In this document: positions 8,874 through 15,476 of the stretch, one piece after another
Layout of the letters: the number at the start of each line of letters is the position of its first letter
Numbering within the stretch: the first letter of the stretch is position 1
Assembly: GCA_023667095.1 (NCBI GenBank)
Contig: JAMPAT010000002.1
Coordinates: 131,445 to 195,444 of the forward strand
Direction of reading: 5' to 3'
DNA: 64,000 bases
DNA from: Bacteroidales bacterium
GTDB lineage: Bacteria; Bacteroidota; Bacteroidia; Bacteroidales; UBA932
Position numbers and translations under genes: made by a program
Notes under the pieces: model-generated
The model's database searches: none
Told to the model about the DNA's origin: nothing
What the model saw: the letters and a program-made list of their open reading frames with translations, nothing else

Positions 8874-9292
8874 CCCAGAATGTCAAGCTCTTTCATCTTT
8901 TCATGCAGGAACGTATCAATATTGACATGCCTGCTTACCTTAAGTTTCTTCCTTATCATTGTATTTACATTGTAGATTGACCGTTTATCCAGATAATCCA
9001 TGACTTCCCTCACTTTCATCCCGATGCAATACAGGCAGCAATAATTGATTTCCTGTTCTGTCAATCCGCTGCTTTTGAGATATTTTATAAAATCCGGATG
9101 TGTAAAACCCAATATTTTACGGTTTGATTCGAGAAATGAGTCCCTATCATCCACAAAGATGTCAAGTTCGTTCCTTGCCACGCCTATGGAAAAATTAAGC
9201 GATGCAATGACAAACAGATTGAACAGTTTCATTCTATCCCTGATGATACCGATAATTTCATCATCCACATGGATTCGTCTGACAGGAGTCAT
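8870..9292 (-). CDS. LuxR/GerE-type helix-turn-helix protein, candidate operon regulator
   Basis: A 140-residue protein whose C-terminal half reads as a LuxR-type HTH: SGLTEQEINYCCLYCIGMKV, REVMDYLDKRSIYNVNTMIR, then KKLKVSRHVNIDTFL. The N-terminal half is hydrophobic with no receiver-domain motif, so it is not a standard response regulator. Small LuxR-like proteins of this form are common in Bacteroidetes. It is the second gene of the secretion operon: its ATG overlaps the stop of the second frame of the upstream broken gene by 4 bp, and its own stop overlaps the pilin start by 4 bp. Control of this operon is inferred from position. Confidence 0.72.
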   Translation of the reverse strand: MTPVRRIHVDDEIIGIIRDRMKLFNLFVIASLNFSIGVARNELDIFVDDRDSFLESNRKILGFTHPDFIKYLKSSGLTEQEINYCCLYCIGMKVREVMDYLDKRSIYNVNTMIRKKLKVSRHVNIDTFLHEKMKELDILG

Positions 9293-9685
9293 TCAATATG
9301 CCTCCCCATTATGTCTCTTCGCTGTTCCATGCCGACCGCATCATATGGAAGAACAGCGATATCAGACAAATCGCATAAGAATCCACCTACTATAGCCATA
9401 GATTGAGCCAATGGCTCCAAAAAGAAATCTCTGGCAAACAGAGGCTCAACCTCTGCCGATACTGCCGGTGCAGTATCTTTATCCAGATATTCTACCCCCC
9501 CCCGAACTTTTTCCGGAGAGACATGAAAATTCGGTTTCTGCGTCAGACTCAAGTGATACAGAAGTCATACAATTCCTGGAAACCCTGTTTCCCGCACTGT
9601 CATAATCATAGAGTACCGTAACACCCTGTGCGTAGATTGCCATCGGCAATACCATGACAATAAATGTGACAACTAATCGTTTCAT
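9289..9685 (-). pseudogene. Secreted YD-motif small protein interrupted at a G9 run (possible phase-variable gene)
   Basis: The first frame starts at 9685 with signal peptide MKRLVVTFIVMVLPMAIYAQ, then VLYDYDSAGNRVSRN, an RHS-type YD motif. It stops at 9479 after 68 residues. Just before, the minus strand has nine G in a row (9495-9503 on the plus strand are all C). Removing one G joins it to the other frame, giving VEYLDKDTAPAVSAEVEPLF and onward to a stop at 9289, 131 residues in all. That stop overlaps the regulator start (ATGA). So the run length decides between a short product and a full product that delivers ribosomes to the regulator. It may also be a plain frameshift or a homopolymer sequencing error. 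Confidence 0.65.
9495..9503 (-). repeat. G9 homopolymer (candidate slippage site)
   Basis: Nine consecutive C on the plus strand, read as GGGGGGGGG in the coding direction of the YD-motif gene. I saw no other G/C run of this length while reading the window. G8 restores one 131-codon frame; G9 truncates at 68 residues. Confidence 0.85.
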
Positions 9686-9711
9686 AGACTATCAATTATA
9701 TTATTCCGTCA

Positions 9712-9742
9712 CAAATATAGGCATACAATTGTTCGCAGCAAA
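9712..9742 (-). promoter_or_regulatory. Bacteroidetes-type promoter of the secretion operon
   Basis: On the minus strand TTTG (9739-9742) is followed by a 19-base spacer and TATATTTG (9712-9719). This is an exact match to the Bacteroidetes -33 TTTG / -7 TAnnTTTG pattern at its usual spacing. It lies 26 bases upstream of the first ATG at 9685 and is the only convincing promoter I found before the operon. Confidence 0.75.
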
Positions 9743-9981
9743 AACTGTTCTTTAATGCCATTCAAGCATATAAACATCTGCAAAACAGACAATTGCGCAC
9801 ACACAGCGACAAATCACGGCATTTGGCCCGGCACACGACAATACACTGTAATCACTTGAACATCATTGCATTGCTCCTTGCTCCACGTATATGAAAATGT
9901 CAGCTGGAAAAACGATTCTGACGTTCTTATTTCCAGCCCCATGAACCGATAAATGTAAAGGTCTATACGTCGTAGACTAAC

Positions 9982-10266
9982 TCAATGAGCCAGAACATTA
10001 TAGATCTGAGATATAATGCCTGGAAGGAAAGTCTGGTCTATCATATAGATATACTCCAATTTTCCATTATACATTTTTTCAAGCCCAAGCTTCAAATAGC
10101 TAAAATCAGCCAGTTCTGCATTCAAAGAAGCATATCCGTCAAATTGTCCACAATTAATACTGACTTCATAAGACACTTGTTCTATTACATCTGCATCCAC
10201 TACAAAATTATGTAATATACAATATTTGTCCGAGTCAATATCCTTTATTACAATTCTATCCTCCAT
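9982..10266 (-). pseudogene. WapI-like immunity protein with internal deletion
   Basis: About 94 residues from Met at 10266 (a longer start at 10290 exists). It begins MEDRIVIKDIDSDKYCI and ends YIYMIDQTFLPGIISQIYNV. It aligns along its length with the complete WapI-like protein at 16904-17323, but lacks about 45 central residues: LEKMY jumps straight to NGKLEY, whereas the complete copy has a beta-rich segment between. WapI-type proteins neutralise WapA/RHS tip toxins. No toxin precedes it; upstream there is only an RHS core scrap. I read it as a decayed immunity gene left at the far end of the RHS array. Confidence 0.6.
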
Positions 10267-10463
10267 GGAACTATAATTTATCAGAAACAAAACTTATGAA
10301 AGACAACACCTTGTCATTACTATTATTACAAATCTTCAAAATGAAATCCTGCAGCAGCTATACGCAATAAACTGGCTGAGTGCATCAATTCGATTTCAAA
10401 ATAATAAAGAGACAACAAATATATAACTTTTATAATTTCCATGGCCATCTATTCCAATCTTTT

Positions 10464-10565
10464 AGTTGAAGTTCTGAGTGAAGTCCGGCATCTGGACGTA
10501 TGGGGCCGGGCTAAGGAAACGGCCGACCAGCGGGTCTGGACATTGGAGACACCGTCGGCCATATT
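10464..10565 (-). repeat. RHS core fragment with 361-bp deletion junction (cassette boundary 1)
   Basis: On the minus strand this encodes LVGRFLSPAPYVQMPDFTQ and then a stop after about three more codons. It is a scrap of the RHS core end seen intact in the big RHS gene. Upstream of it the sequence jumps to core DNA that in the intact gene lies 361 bp away (around 20936-20975). The join is at the 11-base word ACCAGCGGGTC, which occurs twice in the intact gene. The same join appears at 14820-14880 and, degenerate, at 18340-18390. Confidence 0.8.
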
Positions 10566-10572
10566 GCACAAA

Positions 10573-10598
10573 AACGGGAAGGCGGTTGCCTTCCCGTT
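10573..10598 (-). terminator. Hairpin terminator closing the duplicated immunity unit
   Basis: A perfect 11-bp stem (AACGGGAAGGC / GCCTTCCCGTT) with a 4-base loop; on the minus strand it runs straight into TTTTTGTG. Near-identical hairpins lie at 14894-14919 and 18405-18430, each beside an RHS core scrap. Confidence 0.85.
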
Positions 10599-10653
10599 GA
10601 TGGAGCAAAAACACGTCTAACAATTTTAATGCTGCAGCCTAACAAGCACTTCA

Positions 10654-11190
10654 CTATTTAGAAACATTCATATTTGCATGTTCTACACTATAATGTAAAA
10701 GTTCACTTAAATAAATTCCAACTGGACCTTTTTTCAAGATATTCTCCATAATCACATGGTCATTAATGATTTCTGCCTCATACCTACGCCTTTCATCTTT
10801 ATCTTCTGAGGCAGCCCAGGCATACAATTTATTCTTCGGCTCCATCATATAGGCCTTACGAAGCATCCGTTCTGATTCCGAATCATCAGGATTGCAAAGC
10901 CAATTAGTCCGAATCATCATAAAACCATGCCAGAACAGATATTCTGCATTTTCTGAATATCTGTTCATTGATTCTTTGTGCAATGGTAATACAAACCTTT
11001 CTGCCTTGTCAATTAAAATAGTCTTAAAATCTACAGATGGGAACGTCACCATCTCTTCAAATATGAAAAAATAATTCAAATAGGCATCAATGGAGTAATT
11101 CTCACTGACCAGTACATCTTGCATCATTGCCATAGCCCTGTCCCAGTCTTTATTGTCAATGCAATTCTGAAGTTCTTCTTTCCAGTTCAT
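10654..11190 (-). CDS. Candidate immunity protein, type A (second copy)
   Basis: 178 residues. It shares the opening MNWKEELQNCIDNKDWDRAM and the segment SIDAYLNYFFIFEE with the genes at 11738, 12425 and 13274. Its middle and C-terminal half match the 12425 copy best (AEYLFWHGFMMIR, SERMLRKAYMMEPKNKLYAWA). The ...KAYMMEPKNKLY... pattern suggests a TPR-like helical repeat protein without signal peptide, so cytoplasmic. In an RHS array, small AT-rich genes just after a tip-toxin gene are usually immunity genes. Here the toxin has been lost apart from its tail at 12282-12433. It ends just before a strong terminator. Confidence 0.62.
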   Translation of the reverse strand: MNWKEELQNCIDNKDWDRAMAMMQDVLVSENYSIDAYLNYFFIFEEMVTFPSVDFKTILIDKAERFVLPLHKESMNRYSENAEYLFWHGFMMIRTNWLCNPDDSESERMLRKAYMMEPKNKLYAWAASEDKDERRRYEAEIINDHVIMENILKKGPVGIYLSELLHYSVEHANMNVSK

Positions 11191-11193
11191 AGA

Positions 11194-11574
11194 TCACTTA
11201 TTAAAATCAAATGGCATATTTGGCTTGACTGACAGGTGAAAATCAATGCCTGTTCTTTCATCTGAAAATATCAGGAACACTGTAATCACAGTTTCTGATA
11301 CAGAAGTGCAATACATGTCAAAAGAAATCATGTTAATATTTTTTCCAGCTGACATATATCCGTATATATCAGACATCACATCTTCAATACCACATAAAAT
11401 CCGCTGCTCAAAGCGTTCTGTTTCAATCCTGTGAAAATCATCGCATACACCTATTTCATAGCCTTTGATGAACAACAGATTATCCGAAACTGGGGCACCA
11501 TTTATATCCAGAGCCATTTTCAGGAGACTGGCTATTGCTTCATGGCATTTATTTTTTATAGTATCTTTATCCAT
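11194..11574 (-). CDS. Candidate immunity-associated protein, type C (full-length copy)
   Basis: 126 residues beginning MDKDTIKNKCHEAIASLLKM, no signal peptide. It contains DFH twice, once near residue 47 and once near 112. The DNA there carries the 10-base direct repeat GTGAAAATCA (plus strand 11236-11245 and 11431-11440), 195 bp apart. The sister gene at 12953-13138 lacks exactly that interval. I recognise no family. It sits between the type B and type A genes in both copies of the duplicated unit, with 3 bases to the next start, so it is probably co-translated with them. Confidence 0.6.
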   Translation of the reverse strand: MDKDTIKNKCHEAIASLLKMALDINGAPVSDNLLFIKGYEIGVCDDFHRIETERFEQRILCGIEDVMSDIYGYMSAGKNINMISFDMYCTSVSETVITVFLIFSDERTGIDFHLSVKPNMPFDFNK

Positions 11575-11737
11575 AATACGGCAAATATACTATAATTATC
11601 TGTTTTACAGAGTGCATGAACTAATATTAGAGTACTGTATACTATAGACATTTCAACTTCCGGAATATGTCATAAACACAATATTGTTGTCAGCGGAAAG
11701 GCATTCGCCCTCCCGCTGACAACTAATGACCAACAAA

Positions 11738-12271
11738 TTATTTCTTTTCTGATAATGTCACTTGAAAAAAGCCATATATATGTTTGCCAACAGGTCCTTT
11801 AGACAAAATTATATTTACAAGTTCTTTATCTTTAAGAATTTCCTGCGAGAAGGAATCATTAGATAAATAATCATGCGAATTTTCCGGCAATGAAAAAACA
11901 GCCCATCCATACAGTTTATTGTCAGGCTCCATCATGTGTGCCTTCATCATCATATCCACTACATCTGGAGTGTCCATCTTGAAATGCCATTCTGTCCAGT
12001 CGGCCATCAGACCCTGCCAGAACAGATACTCAGCATTGTCAGAATATCTTTCCATTGCCTCTACGAATATCGGATAGATCATGTCTCCTATACGGTCTCT
12101 CTCATCAATATCCTTATCGGAATAGCCTACAACCATCTGCAACAGATAGGTATAGTTCAGATAGGCATCAATGGAATAATTCTCACGGACAAGCACATCT
12201 GGCATCATTGCCATAGCACTGTCCCAGTCTTTATTGTCAATGTAATTCTGAAGTTCTTCTTTCCAGTTCAT
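11738..12271 (-). CDS. Candidate immunity protein, type B (second copy)
   Basis: 177 residues, nearly identical to the copy at 13274-13807 along its length (MAMMPDVLVRENYSIDAYLN, IGDMIYPIFVEAMERYSDNA, EWHFKMDTPDVVDMMMKAH). The N-terminal 45 residues also match the type A proteins. It looks like a TPR-like all-helical cytoplasmic protein. It begins 10 bases after the stop of a toxin-tail remnant, just as the first copy begins 3 bases after the intact tip toxin. That pairing makes it the first candidate for immunity to that toxin. Confidence 0.65.
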   Translation of the reverse strand: MNWKEELQNYIDNKDWDSAMAMMPDVLVRENYSIDAYLNYTYLLQMVVGYSDKDIDERDRIGDMIYPIFVEAMERYSDNAEYLFWQGLMADWTEWHFKMDTPDVVDMMMKAHMMEPDNKLYGWAVFSLPENSHDYLSNDSFSQEILKDKELVNIILSKGPVGKHIYGFFQVTLSEKK

Positions 12272-12281
12272 AATTGATATT

Positions 12282-12433
12282 TTAAGGTATATACATTGTT
12301 CCTATCCTCGGGATACCATTCACCATACAACCATCAAGAAAGACGTCATAGCCATACATATTTACACCTATATGGAAGGTTCCTTCCAGCGGATACTGGC
12401 CTTTTGCCATTGTCATGGCTGTTTTCACTGCAT
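12282..12433 (-). pseudogene. Remnant of tip-toxin C-terminus
   Basis: Read on the minus strand this gives VKTAMTMAKGQYPLEGTFHI, then GVNMYGYDVFLDG and GIPRIGTMYIP before a stop at 12282. It matches the last 50 or so residues of the intact toxin gene at 13811-14812 (VKTAITMANGQYPLEGEFHI... GIPRVGTMYRPLKL). It has no start and is fused at its 5' end to the 3' end of the type A gene, whose stop lies inside it. It marks the junction of a tandem duplication. Confidence 0.85.
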
Positions 12434-12949
12434 TTTCATGTGCTTTACGCTATTAATTAAAATACCTTCAAGGTAAACGCCTACAGGACCTTTGGATATT
12501 ATGCAGTTCATGATATCTTCATTATTAACAATTTCCATTTCGCACTTCTGACGTTCTATACCATCTAAGACAGCCCAAGCATATAACTTATTCTCCGGTT
12601 CCATCTCATGAGCCTTACGGAGCATCTGCTCTGATTCCAAATCATCCGGATAGCAAATCCAATTACACCGAATCATCATAAACCCATGCCAGAACAGATA
12701 TTCTGCATTGTCTGAATACCTGTCCAATGAATCTTCATGCAATGGCAACATCAACCTTTTTACCCAATCAATTAAAGAATCACTAAAATCTATAGAAGGA
12801 CATGTCACTATCTCTTCAAATATGAAAAAATAGTTCAGATAGGCATCAATGGAGTAATTATCACGGACAAGTACATCTGGCATCATTGATAAAGCTTTCT
12901 CCCATTCTTCATTGCCAATGTAATTCTGAAGTTCTTCTTTCCAGTTCAT
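12425..12949 (-). CDS. Candidate immunity protein, type A (first copy)
   Basis: 174 residues, beginning MNWKEELQNYIGNEEWEKAL. It is a close paralogue of the gene at 10654-11190 (same AEYLFWHGFMMIR block and ...MLRKAHEMEPENKLYAWA...). The last dozen residues differ (SVKHMKMQ against SVEHANMNVSK) because the gene now ends inside the toxin-tail remnant at the duplication junction. It is probably cytoplasmic and helical-repeat like. It follows type C by 3 bases. The immunity role is inferred from position. Confidence 0.62.
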   Translation of the reverse strand: MNWKEELQNYIGNEEWEKALSMMPDVLVRDNYSIDAYLNYFFIFEEIVTCPSIDFSDSLIDWVKRLMLPLHEDSLDRYSDNAEYLFWHGFMMIRCNWICYPDDLESEQMLRKAHEMEPENKLYAWAVLDGIERQKCEMEIVNNEDIMNCIISKGPVGVYLEGILINSVKHMKMQ

Positions 12950-12952
12950 AAA

Positions 12953-13138
12953 TCACTTTTTAAAATCAAATGGCACATTTGGCTTGACTGACAGGTGAAA
13001 ATCATCGTATACACCAATTTCATAGCCTTTGATGAACAACAGATTATCCGAAACAGGAGCACCATTTATATCAAGAGCCATTTTCAAGAGACTGGCTATC
13101 GCTTCATGGCATTTATTGTTTAAAGTATCTTTGTCCAT
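12953..13138 (-). CDS. Candidate immunity-associated protein, type C (internally deleted copy)
   Basis: 61 residues, identical in plan to the first 48 and last 14 residues of the 126-residue protein at 11194-11574 (KMALDINGAPVSDNLLFIKG, then DDFHLSVKPNVPFDFKK). A 195-bp in-frame deletion has removed the middle. The deletion ends fall on the direct repeat GTGAAAATCA that flanks this interval in the longer copy, which points to slippage or recombination between short repeats. The short product is probably non-functional. Confidence 0.6.
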   Translation of the reverse strand: MDKDTLNNKCHEAIASLLKMALDINGAPVSDNLLFIKGYEIGVYDDFHLSVKPNVPFDFKK

Positions 13139-13273
13139 AATACGGCAAATATACTATAATTATCTGTTTTACAGAATGTATGGACATTTCAACTTCCGGA
13201 ATATGTCATAAACACAATATTGTTATCAGCGGAAAGGCATTCGCTCTCCCGCTGGCAACTAATAACCAACAAA

Positions 13274-13807
13274 TTATTTCTTTTCTGATAATGCTGATTG
13301 AAAAAAGCCATATACATGTTCCCCGACAGGTCCTTTAGACAAAATTATGTTTACAAGTTCCTTATCTTCAAGAATTTCATGTGAAAGCAAATTCATTGAT
13401 ACATAATCATGCGAATTTTCCGGCAACACAAAAATCGCCCATCTATATAGTTTATTGTCAGGCTCCATCCTGTGTGCTTTCATCATCATATCAACTACAT
13501 CTGGAGTGTCCATCTTGAAATGCCATTCTGTCCAATATGCCATCAGTCCCTGCCAGAACAGATACTCAGCATTCTCAGAATACCTTTCCATTGCCTCTAC
13601 GAATATCGGATAGATCATATCTCCTATACGCTCTCTCTCATTAATGTCTTTATCGGAATAGCCTACAACCATCTGCAGCAGATAGGTATAGTTCAGATAG
13701 GCATCAATGGAATAATTCTCACGGACAAGCACATCTGGCATCATCGCCATAGCACTGTCCCAATCTTCTGTGTCAAATAAAAAATTAAGTTCCTCCTTCC
13801 AATTCAT
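13274..13807 (-). CDS. Candidate immunity protein, type B (first copy)
   Basis: 177 residues, starting 3 bases after the stop of the displaced RHS tip toxin at 13811-14812, the classic toxin-then-immunity layout. Most residues match the copy at 11738-12271; the N-terminus has diverged (ELNFLFDTEDWDSAMAMMPD). No signal peptide. Repeated motifs such as MMMKAHRMEPDNKLYRWA suggest a TPR-like fold. It should bind and neutralise the adjacent tip, although I recognise no named immunity family. Confidence 0.66.
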   Translation of the reverse strand: MNWKEELNFLFDTEDWDSAMAMMPDVLVRENYSIDAYLNYTYLLQMVVGYSDKDINERERIGDMIYPIFVEAMERYSENAEYLFWQGLMAYWTEWHFKMDTPDVVDMMMKAHRMEPDNKLYRWAIFVLPENSHDYVSMNLLSHEILEDKELVNIILSKGPVGEHVYGFFQSALSEKK

Positions 13808-13810
13808 AAT

Positions 13811-14812
13811 CTATAACTTTAAAGGCCTATACATTGTTCCTACCCGTGGTATACCATCAACAATACGGCCATCAAGAAAGACATCATATCCATACATATT
13901 AATACCTATATGGAACTCTCCTTCTAATGGATATTGGCCGTTCGCCATCGTGATTGCCGTTTTAACCACATTTTCTCGACTTCCCAGCAAGGCTTCCAAC
14001 GGCTCTAGATGATGAGCGTGTCTATTATTTTCAAAGATATGATTAATCTTAGATACGTCCAACTTACTAATACTTTTTTGTATCGCTTCATCCGGATAGA
14101 AAAACGCGCGCTTAGGCTGCTCCACTGACGGCAATTTCAATGAAGGCAGTTCCGGTGGCAAGACTGAGTTATTTCTCGATGCCGGAAGATCCATCAAGTC
14201 TGCCGGCTTTGACAGCTCTGCAGGCCTTATCTGAGGAGTTGATCCATCCTTGAGAGCAGGGACAGGATTGCTTGGACGGATAAGGACTTTCACGCTGCCA
14301 TTCCAGAAATTCCTTCCGTGAGCAGCATCTATCGAGCCTTGCATCAATCCTCCCATGGCACCACCTATTACTGCCCCTGTGAAACCTTGGAGAACAGACA
14401 TCTTGAATGCCTCCACAGAATCGCCTCCGCCAAGCAAGGTCATGAAAAAGCCATTAATTGTACCACCGACAAGGCCACTGGATGCTCCTACGGCTGCTCC
14501 ACCAATAAAACCTCCGACTCCTACCGCTGCACCGACATAGAGGCCAACAGCACCGGCGGCAGCACCGGCAACACCGCCTATAAGACCGCCGCCTATTATA
14601 TAGCCTGCCATGCCCCAACCGGTAGCACCGTTGCTTTTGGCTATGCGATAGCCCTCATAGGCTCCTGCGGCTGCACCAATCAAAGCTGCGACACCTATGG
14701 TTATGGCCAATACAGTACCAGTAATGGCAAACTCCCCACTCTCATCAGTGTATCTCAACGGATTGTTCAAAGCATACGAATAGCGGTTGAAGTTCTGGGT
14801 GAAGTCCGGCAT
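13811..14812 (-). CDS. Displaced (orphan) RHS tip: Gly-zipper segment plus unknown toxin domain
   Basis: 333 residues from the ATG inside the RHS core word VQMPDFTQNF. Residues 1-28 are RHS core end. Residues 29 to about 165 are a Gly/Ala-rich hydrophobic segment almost identical to that of the full RHS protein, in DNA as well as protein. Beyond HGRNF the sequence diverges: a Pro-rich linker, then a domain with KINHIFENNRHAHHLEPLEA and a beta-rich end QYPLEGEFHI...GIPRVGTMYRPLKL. I do not recognise the toxin family. Without N-terminal RHS parts it cannot be secreted in the usual way. It may be a silent cassette for swapping the tip of the main gene, or be translated from the internal ATG. Confidence 0.78.
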   Translation of the reverse strand: MPDFTQNFNRYSYALNNPLRYTDESGEFAITGTVLAITIGVAALIGAAAGAYEGYRIAKSNGATGWGMAGYIIGGGLIGGVAGAAAGAVGLYVGAAVGVGGFIGGAAVGASSGLVGGTINGFFMTLLGGGDSVEAFKMSVLQGFTGAVIGGAMGGLMQGSIDAAHGRNFWNGSVKVLIRPSNPVPALKDGSTPQIRPAELSKPADLMDLPASRNNSVLPPELPSLKLPSVEQPKRAFFYPDEAIQKSISKLDVSKINHIFENNRHAHHLEPLEALLGSRENVVKTAITMANGQYPLEGEFHIGINMYGYDVFLDGRIVDGIPRVGTMYRPLKL

Positions 14813-14890
14813 CTGGACGTAGGGGTCGGGGCTCAGGAAGCGGCCGACCAGCGGGTCTGGACATTGCAGACGCTATCGGGGTAATATTGC
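14813..14890 (-). repeat. RHS core fragment with 361-bp deletion junction (cassette boundary 2)
   Basis: Upstream of the orphan tip the minus strand still reads PLVGRFLSPDPYVQ. An in-frame TAG precedes it, beyond the ACCAGCGGGTC join to distant core sequence. The same join is at 10464-10565, so these boundary pieces share one origin. Confidence 0.75.
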
Positions 14891-14893
14891 AAA

Positions 14894-14919
14894 AACGGGA
14901 AGGCGAATACCTTCCCGTT
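14894..14919 (-). terminator. Hairpin terminator after the lipoprotein cassette
   Basis: A 10-bp stem AACGGGAAGG / CCTTCCCGTT with a 6-base loop; the minus strand then has TTTTTGC. It lies 18 bases after the lipoprotein stop at 14937 and separates that cassette from the next RHS scrap. Confidence 0.82.
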
Positions 14920-14936
14920 GATAGCATCATTGAGTT

Positions 14937-15476
14937 TTATTCCTGGACGACCTCCTCGTAGGGAGGCCACATCTTGATATCTTTCATGCTTTCGTCTGGA
15001 GGATAGGAAAGAGTCAAGAAACGTCCTTCCCTTAATCTTTCAATATCGTCTGCAGTCAAGTCATATCTCACAAGAAACCTGTTTTCCTCCACCACCTGCT
15101 GCCATTCCGAGGACTCATAGTCAACAACTACAAATATCCTTATAGTGTCCGGATTGGGAGAAAATTCAAACCATTCATCAAATGAGCGTGCTACAACAAC
15201 ACTCCTTTTATCATTTGAACGAACGGCAAGTTTACCTATATCACCCCGAAATTGATTTAGGGATGTATCACGTTCTTCTGATGGAATCCAATCATCATAC
15301 ATATCAAAATACAACAATGTAATTTGCTCATCTGTATAATTATAAAAATTAAGACGTGCGTATCTTGACAATGGAAAAATATCATGGCAGCCACATACCG
15401 TCATCACCAATAGAAACAGGGACAGTGGAAGCAGAGGTCTGCTTTTTAGGTTTTGAGATTGGATTCTTTGTTTCAT
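14937..15476 (-). CDS. Lipoprotein, candidate immunity protein of the metallopeptidase tip
   Basis: 179 residues with a long basic N-terminus, hydrophobic core LLPLSLFLLVMTV and lipobox-like CGC, so probably membrane-anchored and periplasmic or surface-facing. The last 16 residues, MKDIKMWPPYEEVVQE, are identical to those of the lipoprotein at 18448-18939, and both genes end just before the same type of terminator. The two middles have diverged, though both keep TIRIF/TIRLF and a YDL/YDF segment. The 5' 95 bp overlap the 3' end of the toxin gene in another frame. An immunity or accessory role is inferred from its place behind an RHS tip. A lipoprotein would fit a toxin acting in the periplasm. 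Confidence 0.66.
   Translation of the reverse strand: MKQRIQSQNLKSRPLLPLSLFLLVMTVCGCHDIFPLSRYARLNFYNYTDEQITLLYFDMYDDWIPSEERDTSLNQFRGDIGKLAVRSNDKRSVVVARSFDEWFEFSPNPDTIRIFVVVDYESSEWQQVVEENRFLVRYDLTADDIERLREGRFLTLSYPPDESMKDIKMWPPYEEVVQE

Noticed and set aside
14745..14930. Minus-strand frame starting in the terminator and running through the core scrap in the wrong frame
   Set aside because: It reads the RHS core in a shifted frame created by the deletion junction, so it is a by-product rather than a gene.
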